From Clostridia bacterium (GTDB taxonomy: Bacteria > Bacillota > Clostridia > Christensenellales > Aristaeellaceae), in contig JAFROK010000058.1 in the NCBI GenBank assembly GCA_017429695.1, forward strand, positions 32,128 through 96,127: a stretch of DNA of 64,000 nucleotides, in the 5' to 3' direction. The translations under genes and the position numbers were made by a program. The notes beneath the pieces were generated by a model. That model saw nothing but the letters and a program-made list of their open reading frames with translations, was not told where the DNA came from and searched no databases. Positions 58,390 to 64,000 of the stretch are shown here, piece by piece; position 1 is the first letter of the stretch, and each line of letters begins with the position of its first letter.

Positions 58390-58490
58390 GCCTTTCTGCG
58401 ATTAATCAAAAGATTTGGCTCCTGATTTTCTTTACATTCCGGTTCATCATATAACAGGTTTATGTCCATAATACATTTTTTTCTGTTTTT

Positions 58491-59045
58491 TTAAAGTCGT
58501 TCTGAGCCATCCGGCACCCACTGTCTCATTTTCTCCCGCAGATTCCGGAATTCTCCGTCCGCGAAGAAAGTACCATCCCCATTGGCGTGGATAACCCTTT
58601 TGTCTTTTAAAGCTGCGTTTTCCCAAAGCTGAACACCCCGGAGAATCAGCAGCCCATGGTCTTCCACATAATCCTCCAGCCTGCATTCGATAGCTGCAAG
58701 GCAATTGGAGACGATAGGCGCTTTCACCTTTTTCGCCTGCTTCCGGGGCAGATGGAACAGTTCGAACTTATCTCCTTCCGAACCGTGCCGGACACCGATC
58801 TCAACGACAGTTTCGAGCAGGTTAAATGGAGGAACGCAAAGGCAGCATTCCTTCTGGTCGAGGATCGTCTGGAATGATTCATTCCAGGAGCCTGTCGAAA
58901 TGGCGATCCTGGGCGTGAAATCCATCACCATCTGCCAGGAGATCGTCATCACATTGTCGCGGGTTCCGTCATTTGTCGTTACCAGCAGCACTGCGCCTGA
59001 TTCAAGATAGGTAAACGCCCGCCGCAGATCTCCGGTTTTCATCAT
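58491..59045 (-). CDS. Flavin reductase-like domain protein (copy 3)
   Basis: A 184-residue flavin-reductase/flavoredoxin-type FMN-binding protein: SGAVLLVTTNDGTRDNVMTISW near residues 14-35, and FTPRIAISTGSWNESFQTI near 41. It binds FMN non-covalently in this fold and may pass electrons to Fe-S proteins or release reduced flavin. The ATG at 59045 is preferred (AAAGAGG eight bases upstream). It overlaps the end of an MFS transporter remnant. Two other proteins of this fold lie at 61117 and 62161 in the same direction. Confidence 0.85.
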   Translation of the reverse strand: MMKTGDLRRAFTYLESGAVLLVTTNDGTRDNVMTISWQMVMDFTPRIAISTGSWNESFQTILDQKECCLCVPPFNLLETVVEIGVRHGSEGDKFELFHLPRKQAKKVKAPIVSNCLAAIECRLEDYVEDHGLLILRGVQLWENAALKDKRVIHANGDGTFFADGEFRNLREKMRQWVPDGSERL

Positions 59046-59325
59046 ACGGATCACCTCTTTCTGTTGGCAGCGCGATGTTCTTCAACGCTTCAATCGTTTT
59101 CTGTACGGTGATATGTCCTGAACTGTCCGCCAGGGACGAGAGTCCGATCTGCAATACAATTGTGAGGATCGTGCCGATGGTGGTCACATAGCCGATTTCC
59201 CCGGGTTCAAACCCCCGCGCTTTCAGCAGGACAGCCCCGAAAGACGCGATGATCAGATAATCCACCCAATACCCGAACTGGTAGAGTGAATACCGGATAT
59301 TCAGATTTATACTTTGCTTATTCAT
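59002..59325 (-). pseudogene. N-terminal fragment of an MFS transporter
   Basis: The first ~70 residues (MNKQSINLNIRYSLYQFGYW, then SFGAVLLKARGFEPGEIGYV) match the start of MFS_1-like (PucC/LacY-type) transporters with two hydrophobic helices. The frame then runs into about 35 unrelated residues and stops inside the next gene. Family members have about 400 residues. A deletion has likely fused its 5' end to the flavin reductase gene's ribosome site. Confidence 0.65.
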
Positions 59326-59367
59326 GAATTTACACTTTCGATGAATGTTTTTACACCTGAACGATCA

Positions 59368-60486
59368 TCATGCATCCAGGATTCCGGAGGCGTCCTGCAG
59401 CAGCTGAATGATCGGCAGGTGCTGCGGGCAGACGGACTCGCACTGGCCGCACTGCACACAATCACCTGCGCGGCCGGCGCCGAGTTCGACCAGGCTGTTG
59501 TAGAAGTTTTTGGGGCGGCCGGTATCGTTGTACAGCCGAACTGTGTTAATCGCGCGGAATACGTCGGGGATACTGATTTTCATCGGGCAGCCGTCTGTGC
59601 AGTAGCGGCAGGCAGTGCAGCCGATCTGCTCCACGTTCAGCATGATGTGCCGGACTTCGCTTACCAGGTTTTTCTCCCCGGCGGACAGTGGTTTAAAATC
59701 TGTAAAGGTCGCAAGGTTGTCTGCCATCTGCTCTTCGGTGGACATGCCGGAGAGGATCGTCATTACGGCGGGAAGGGAACCCACGAAGCGCAGAGCCCAG
59801 CTGGCGACCGAGACGTCCGGATTCGCAGCCTTGTACATACCTTCCAGTTCCGGAGGCAGGTTCGCCAGGGTACCGCCCTTGACCGGTTCCATAACGATGA
59901 CCGGCAGGCCGCGCTTTTCAAGGATCTCATACAGCTCGCCGGAGCGCACGACGGGGTTCTCCCAGTCGGCGTAGTTCAGCTGGATCTGTACGAACTCCAC
60001 CTCGGGATGATCGTCGAGAACTTTTTCCAACAAAGCGGGACTGCCATGGAAAGAAAAACCGAAGTGGGTAATCTTACCTTCGGCTTTCTTCTGCATCGCC
60101 CAGTTGAAGCAGTCCAGCCTCTCATAGGTTCCGATATGGCCTTCTTCCACGGAATGCAGCAGATAGAAGTCAAAGTAATCCACACCGGCGCGGGCCAGCT
60201 GTTCGTTAAAGATGCGGTCGCGGTCCTCCCTGGTCTTCATCTCCCAGGCGGGCAGCTTGGTGGCCAGCATAAAGCTGTCCCGGGGATAGCGGTCGACAAT
60301 CGCGGCCTTCATGGCTTCTTCCGAGTGTCCGCCGTGATAGACATATGCGCTGTCAAAATAGTTCAGTCCTGCTTTCATGTAGGCGTCCACCATCCGGCAG
60401 ACATGGTCGATGTCGATCGCGCCGTCCTTCTGGGGCAGGCGCATCATTCCGAAACCGAGGCGAGGCATCTTGCTACGGTCAATCAT
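59368..60486 (-). CDS. Aldo/keto reductase with C-terminal [4Fe-4S] ferredoxin domain
   Basis: A 372-residue protein. The AKR barrel (about 1-265) has LNYFDSAYVYHGGHSEEAMK near 39-58 (Asp and Tyr of the active site), ATKLPAW (Lys) and FYLLHSVEEG (His). The C-terminal region has GCTACRYCTDGCPM near 313-326 and CVQCGQCESVCPQHL near 348-362, two cluster motifs of the common clostridial Fer4-AKR fusion. It likely reduces a carbonyl with electrons from or to ferredoxin. ATG 60486 is chosen because AAAGGAG lies eight bases upstream. The cluster has three flavin reductase genes in the same direction. Confidence 0.9.
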   Translation of the reverse strand: MIDRSKMPRLGFGMMRLPQKDGAIDIDHVCRMVDAYMKAGLNYFDSAYVYHGGHSEEAMKAAIVDRYPRDSFMLATKLPAWEMKTREDRDRIFNEQLARAGVDYFDFYLLHSVEEGHIGTYERLDCFNWAMQKKAEGKITHFGFSFHGSPALLEKVLDDHPEVEFVQIQLNYADWENPVVRSGELYEILEKRGLPVIVMEPVKGGTLANLPPELEGMYKAANPDVSVASWALRFVGSLPAVMTILSGMSTEEQMADNLATFTDFKPLSAGEKNLVSEVRHIMLNVEQIGCTACRYCTDGCPMKISIPDVFRAINTVRLYNDTGRPKNFYNSLVELGAGRAGDCVQCGQCESVCPQHLPIIQLLQDASGILDA

Positions 60487-60582
60487 GAGTTTCGCTCCTT
60501 TCATGGTCATCCGTACCGGATTACTGAGGCCGGCAGGCAGCATATTGAATGGACAGGTTTTATCCTGTTTTCTGGATCAAGT

Positions 60583-60610
60583 GTATACCTCCCGAAATAT
60601 GCCGTATACC
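60583..60610. promoter_or_regulatory. Direct repeat GTATACC, 21-bp spacing
   Basis: GTATACC at 60583-60589 and 60604-60610, starts 21 bp apart (two helical turns). It lies upstream of the aldo/keto reductase gene on the minus strand. The spacing suits an AraC-type dimer; an AraC gene is at 62828. Confidence 0.4.
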
Positions 60611-60732
60611 ATTTTAATTTGAAAAATATCAAAATTCTTTGGTCGATTGTTAGGCTTTTTTCTTTCCCGCCGGCAGCCGGAATGGCGCGGGGAAAGCAGT
60701 TTCTTCGGATCAGCACTATGCGGAGCCTATGC

Positions 60733-61062
60733 TCACAGCCACGAGCCCCGGTGGATCACCGCGGGATCGATATGCTTCACATCAGCGGCATTGGTGCGGT
60801 ACATCATGGATGCCCCCAGTGTTTCGTTGTCGCCCATCCCGATGCAGCAGGCCACGCCGGCCAGACGGGCGCCTTCCGCGTATCCGGCCATGCCGGGCTT
60901 CAGATGGCTCAAGGCGCCGGCCATGATGGGCGAAGTGAACCGTTCACCCAAGAAGGTGACGCCGGCGTCGGGACGGACCGCGCCGAGCACACGCTCTTCG
61001 ATCACCAGAGAATCCATGTACTTACGGGCAATGACGTCTGAATTGGCATTCTGGTTTTTCAA
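60733..61062 (-). pseudogene. N-terminal fragment of an FMN-dependent alpha-hydroxy-acid oxidoreductase
   Basis: A 109-residue frame starting with TTG at 61062 after AAAGGAGG. The sequence (VTFLGERFTSPIMAGALSHLK ... ARLAGVACCIGMGDNETLG) matches the start of the FMN-dependent alpha-hydroxy-acid dehydrogenase barrel, whose members have about 340 residues. The barrel is cut after the second or third strand by GSWL-stop, so most of the active site (His, Arg) is missing. Confidence 0.7.
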
Positions 61063-61116
61063 GGTAATTACCTCCTTTGATTACATATACAAGTGTTTTC
61101 GGAATCGGGGATCACG

Positions 61117-61587
61117 TCAAAGGATTTTCACGACTTCACCGATGTACATCCGGTGCGGTTCTTCCGTGGTGTAGAATTGCTCCACAACGTCCGGCGGCAT
61201 CGTACCCGGATCCAGATCCTGCCAGTATATTTTCCGGCAGAGCAGGGTGGTTTCGGCCTGGTCATAGGTGATCGCCTCCCCCAGGTCATTCACCGTCAGG
61301 CTGGCCGCGGCATCCTTGTCTGTATCCCTTCCGGATTTGCTTCCCATAACGCCGAGCGCCTTGCGATACGCATTCCCATAGAAACTGACCGTAAAATACT
61401 CGTTCCGGTTCAAAAATGTATAGGTGTAACGGCACGGTTTTACGAAGACCGTCACAACGGGTTTTGACCAGAGGGTTCCCATCCCGCCCCAGGCGATGGT
61501 CATGGAATTGTGGTCATCCTTCGTTCCGGCGCTGAGCAGTGCCCAGTCCTTATCAAATTTCGAGAAGACATCCGCTTCAAACTTCAT
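61117..61587 (-). CDS. Flavin reductase-like domain protein (copy 2)
   Basis: A 156-residue flavin reductase-type protein: DWALLSAGTKDDHNSMTIAWGGMGTLWSKPVVTVFVKP near residues 14-51, and YFTVSFYGNAYRKALGVMGSKSGRD near 64-88. Such small flavoproteins bind FMN and reduce flavins or act as electron carriers. It lies 14 bases after the DUF2271 gene. Unlike copy 3, it is of the shorter sub-type. Context suggests a role in extracytosolic or flavin-based redox chemistry. Confidence 0.85.
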   Translation of the reverse strand: MKFEADVFSKFDKDWALLSAGTKDDHNSMTIAWGGMGTLWSKPVVTVFVKPCRYTYTFLNRNEYFTVSFYGNAYRKALGVMGSKSGRDTDKDAAASLTVNDLGEAITYDQAETTLLCRKIYWQDLDPGTMPPDVVEQFYTTEEPHRMYIGEVVKIL

Positions 61588-61601
61588 ATTCGCTTCCTCC
61601 G

Positions 61602-62204
61602 TCAGTGCGGAATCGCCCTGATTTTCACTTCCGTGATCATGTTCTCGTTTTCATGGGTATCCGGGGCTGTTCGTTCCATTTCGACCGGAATCTCTTTCCC
61701 GGGATTCGTTGTATCAATCACCGCGGTATAGAGGACATCGCTTTCCCAGTAGAAAGTTCCTTCCACATGGATCGTATAAACTCCGTCCGGCACATGCTCT
61801 CCAGGCTGATTCGTGTAGTCCCAGACATAAACCAGTTCCCCCTGGCCGGGTGTGGCACCGGACACCGTGTCAATCTCTTCGTCTGTCATGGACTCGGGAT
61901 CAGCGGCTGCCACCCATACAGGAAGGGACATGGTCCGGTTGCGGTATCCGCGTCGCCGGGCAGTGAAGTCTGTTACCAGCAGCGTCTTTACCACTGCGCC
62001 GTTTGCGTCCTCCACCCAGACTGCCAGCTGGTTGGAAGCGATCGTGGTTCCCCGCCGGAAGGTGAAAGAGATTTCGATTCCCGAAGCGCTTTCAGGTGAC
62101 GCACCTTCCGCAGGCGCGGTTCCGGCAGCAATCATCAGTACCGTCAGGCACAGAATAATCTTACATAAGATCGATCTTGTTCCAGAGAATGTTGCCTTTT
62201 TCAT
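61602..62204 (-). CDS. Exported DUF2271-family protein
   Basis: A 200-residue protein with a signal peptide (hydrophobic about 14-28, APAEG). The FlgD-like beta fold of DUF2271 includes LAVWVEDANGAVVKTLLVTDF, GYRNRTMSLPVWVAAAD and VSGATPGQGELVYVWDYTNQ. The family is often found with PepSY or FMN_bind redox proteins. The VSGATP here looks like a flavinylation motif but is also the family's own conserved loop, so no flavin is claimed. ATG 62204 follows GAGGAGG. It overlaps the preceding flavin reductase gene by 44 bases. Confidence 0.8.
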   Translation of the reverse strand: MKKATFSGTRSILCKIILCLTVLMIAAGTAPAEGASPESASGIEISFTFRRGTTIASNQLAVWVEDANGAVVKTLLVTDFTARRRGYRNRTMSLPVWVAAADPESMTDEEIDTVSGATPGQGELVYVWDYTNQPGEHVPDGVYTIHVEGTFYWESDVLYTAVIDTTNPGKEIPVEMERTAPDTHENENMITEVKIRAIPH

Positions 62205-62652
62205 CAAGGTATTCCTCCTCTACATGTACGGCTTCCACTTTTCCAATAAACAGCTCATGGGTTCCGGGCATCGTGCTTTCCACCACGCTGCATTCGATAC
62301 TTACCGGACAGTCTGTCAGGATCGGCGCGTTCACATATTCCGCGTCCTTCCACCGTATATTCATCGCAGCGAATTTGTCCTCATCCCGTCCGGACCTGGA
62401 GCCGAGGTAATTGTATTCTTTCTCGTATCCCTTCTTCGGCAGGTTGATCACGAAACATCCGGTTTCCTTCACCATGTGGTAGGAGAACCGGGAAGGAACG
62501 ATGCCCACCATCACCATGGCGGGATCCAGGCTGACATTGGCTGCGAATCCAACGACCAGCGCGTTGTTCCTGCCTTCTTTGTCCCGGCAGGAGACCAGTG
62601 TCTTCGGGATGGGCTGCATGCTGAGCATATTGCTCTTTGCCAGTTTCTTCAT
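62161..62652 (-). CDS. Flavin reductase-like domain protein (copy 1)
   Basis: A 163-residue protein of the flavoredoxin type: PIPKTLVSCRDKEGRNNALVVGFAANVSLDPAMVMVGI near residues 13-50 and FVINLPKKGYEKEYNYLGSRSGRD near 67-90. It binds FMN in this fold and usually works as an electron carrier or flavin reductase. ATG 62652 is chosen because AGGAGG lies upstream. It is the first gene of the minus-strand redox cluster, divergent from the AraC gene, whose product is its likely regulator. A TATAAT box lies at 62758-62763 (minus) without a good -35, as is common for activator-dependent promoters. Confidence 0.87.
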   Translation of the reverse strand: MKKLAKSNMLSMQPIPKTLVSCRDKEGRNNALVVGFAANVSLDPAMVMVGIVPSRFSYHMVKETGCFVINLPKKGYEKEYNYLGSRSGRDEDKFAAMNIRWKDAEYVNAPILTDCPVSIECSVVESTMPGTHELFIGKVEAVHVEEEYLDEKGNILWNKIDLM

Positions 62653-62827
62653 GATTCTTGAATCCTCCTGTTCTCCTGCCGGATGCTCTGCACCGGCTGT
62701 TATTTTCACCCGTATTGTAAGGGCAGATCCCCTCACGGTCACTATGATAACTTAATGATTATAGTGGTATATTCTCAGATTCTGTGCTAAACTCCCTTTA
62801 AGAACAACTTGTGAAGGGTGGATCAGT

Positions 62828-63796
62828 GTGAAAAAACAGCTTCTTCTGGAACTGGCCATCAATAAGCTGGCCCATGACTGGTCACACCTGAACTGGGAAT
62901 TCCGGGATGTTTCCCTGGAGGGGAAGCCGGACAAGATGTCCCAGTGGCAGGGGGATCCGGTCGAGGATATTATGGTGGTTGTCTTCCGGGGTAACCATAT
63001 CAGCGAGCCTTTCCACCGGCAGGATTTCTTCTTTATCGATTATGCCTATCATCTGGATTACAACGCGCTCAGCGCGAAGTTTGACAACCTGATCACTGTC
63101 CGGGAGGGAGACTGTTATATCGGCCAGCCTTTCAACGGATATGCCCTGCGCGGAGACAGTGAAGACGATGAGATCATCATGATTGGCGTTCATATCAGGA
63201 AGGAAGCCTTTTTCCGCGAATACCTCCCGGCGCTTTCCATGGACGCGGATATGTTCCGTTTTTTCCTGGATCCGCAGACGGACCGGTTCTCGGATGAATT
63301 CATCCATCTTTCCTTTGAGAAAACGTCTCCGGTTCGTACCCTGCTGGAACTGATGGTCATCGAGTATGCGGATAAAAAAGCGGACACCCAGCTGATCCTG
63401 AAGCCCATGGTGCTTTCCCTGTTCATGCACATTGCCCGGCGCTACCGGTTGGAAAAGCCGGACATCTCCGCTGACACGCTGCCGGGGAAAATCGTGCAGT
63501 ATATCCATTCCCATCCGGAGTCTGTGACCCTGAAGGAAATTGCCGACCACTTTTCCTATCACCCGAATTATATCTCAACGCTGTTGCATCAGGAACTGGG
63601 AAAAACATTCTCTCAGATCGTACTGGAAAAGAGAATGGACAGAGCGGTTATCCTTCTGCAGGGTACCACCTTGTCCATTGAGGAAATCGCTGCAATGCTG
63701 GGATACAGCAACCACAGCAATTTCTATAAGGCATTTAAGGAATATTATGGGAAAACGCCGAGAGAGTATATTCATTCGTCAGGCTTATCAAACTGA
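62828..63796 (+). CDS. AraC-family transcriptional regulator
   Basis: A 322-residue regulator. The N-terminal part is cupin-like: QDFFFIDYAYHLDYNAL and DNLITVREGDCYIGQPFNGYALRG near residues 66-110, which probably binds a ligand. The C-terminal part (about 220-322) has two helix-turn-helix motifs: VTLKEIADHFSYHPNYISTLLHQELG and LSIEEIAAMLGYSNHSNFYKAFKEYYGKTPREY. GTG 62828 is preceded by GAAGGGTGG. It is divergent from the flavin reductase cluster, its likely target. No other regulator is nearby. Confidence 0.9.
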   Translation: MKKQLLLELAINKLAHDWSHLNWEFRDVSLEGKPDKMSQWQGDPVEDIMVVVFRGNHISEPFHRQDFFFIDYAYHLDYNALSAKFDNLITVREGDCYIGQPFNGYALRGDSEDDEIIMIGVHIRKEAFFREYLPALSMDADMFRFFLDPQTDRFSDEFIHLSFEKTSPVRTLLELMVIEYADKKADTQLILKPMVLSLFMHIARRYRLEKPDISADTLPGKIVQYIHSHPESVTLKEIADHFSYHPNYISTLLHQELGKTFSQIVLEKRMDRAVILLQGTTLSIEEIAAMLGYSNHSNFYKAFKEYYGKTPREYIHSSGLSN

Positions 63797-64000
63797 CGGC
63801 CACGGATAATGAATTCCGGACTGATGGAATTACAAAATAGCATTTTGGAATATTTTACATTAAAGTGCTCCCCATGTCAAGGACAATCGAATTTGACCCC
63901 ATTGAAAATCGCCAGGAAGTATAGTAGGCTCTGGATGCCAGCAGATGGAGGATAGGGCAACGCAGGGATGCGACCTGAGCGCCAGCTGGCTTCCGAGGGG
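63797..64000. other. Possible insertion-sequence end at the window edge
   Basis: No gene is visible. TGTCAAGGACAATCGAATTT begins at 63875 and TTTGACCCCATTGAAAATCG follows, which looks like the terminal repeats of an IS21-type element. The DNA to the edge is not coding in the frames examined. The rest of such an element would lie beyond the window. Confidence 0.3.

Noticed and set aside
59314-61041. 575-codon plus-strand frame opposite the aldo/keto reductase
   Set aside because: It is antisense to a gene with clear AKR and ferredoxin motifs; composition is typical of a shadow frame.
61602-62204. Covalent flavin site (VSGATP) in the DUF2271 protein
   Set aside because: The loop is part of the DUF2271 family pattern and lacks the full surrounding FMN_bind fold, so a flavin cannot be claimed.

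Overview
The window looks like a chromosomal segment of an anaerobic Clostridia-type Firmicute. The coding DNA is GC-rich. Start codons include TTG and GTG behind AAGGAGG-type ribosome sites, and several promoters are near-consensus TTGACA/TATAAT with a 16-17 bp spacer. The gene set also fits: an FMN riboswitch with an ECF-type RibU, RqcH, an Rnf complex, ferredoxin-linked 2-oxoacid oxidoreductase, Rrf2 control and AbiE. A gut or rumen Christensenellales-like lineage is a guess only.

Layout. 1-4000: end of an FtsX-like permease, FMN riboswitch and ribU, rqcH. 4058-8606: a four-subunit 2-oxoacid:ferredoxin oxidoreductase and a NhaC-type antiporter. 8700-19400 (minus strand): a secreted SGNH hydrolase, then an Rnf operon (C, fused D-G, E, A, B) that continues into a multi-FMN-binding exported protein and an exported flavocytochrome-like reductase. 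Together these suggest one energy module: the oxidoreductase reduces ferredoxin, Rnf oxidises it and builds an ion gradient, the antiporter exchanges ions, and electrons may also leave through covalent flavins outside the membrane.

19380-27200: a divergent sugar locus. A periplasmic-binding-domain/GGDEF protein faces a ChvE-like binding protein, an ABC ATPase and a permease carrying an unusual extracytoplasmic N-terminal domain of about 330 residues. 27200-30180: a decayed mobile region with a group II intron 3' end, AbiE with a truncated toxin, phage-type genes, an 8-bp tandem repeat and an iteron-like TAGACAA cluster. 30180-34270: a BspA-type leucine-rich protein, a lipase-like hydrolase and a cytosolic GH29 fucosidase. 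34290-42070: a signalling block of two hybrid kinases, a REC-EAL protein and an Hpt protein.

42070-52020: a sulfur/Fe-S module. A cystine-type symporter with two companion exported proteins is divergent from iscS-iscU, and an Rrf2 regulator sits further on. One 17-bp operator-like sequence overlaps the -35 boxes of the symporter promoter and the Rrf2-operon promoter, and a weaker copy overlaps the iscS promoter. The symporter mRNA also carries a short Cys/Met-rich leader ORF followed by a terminator. 53200-57200: remnant of an HD-GYP-type gene and a large kinase-REC-Hpt protein. 57200-62750: Nudix, peroxiredoxin and a flavin-redox cluster mixed with gene remnants, divergent from an AraC regulator. 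The last 200 bp may be the edge of an insertion sequence. No rRNA, tRNA or CRISPR array was seen.
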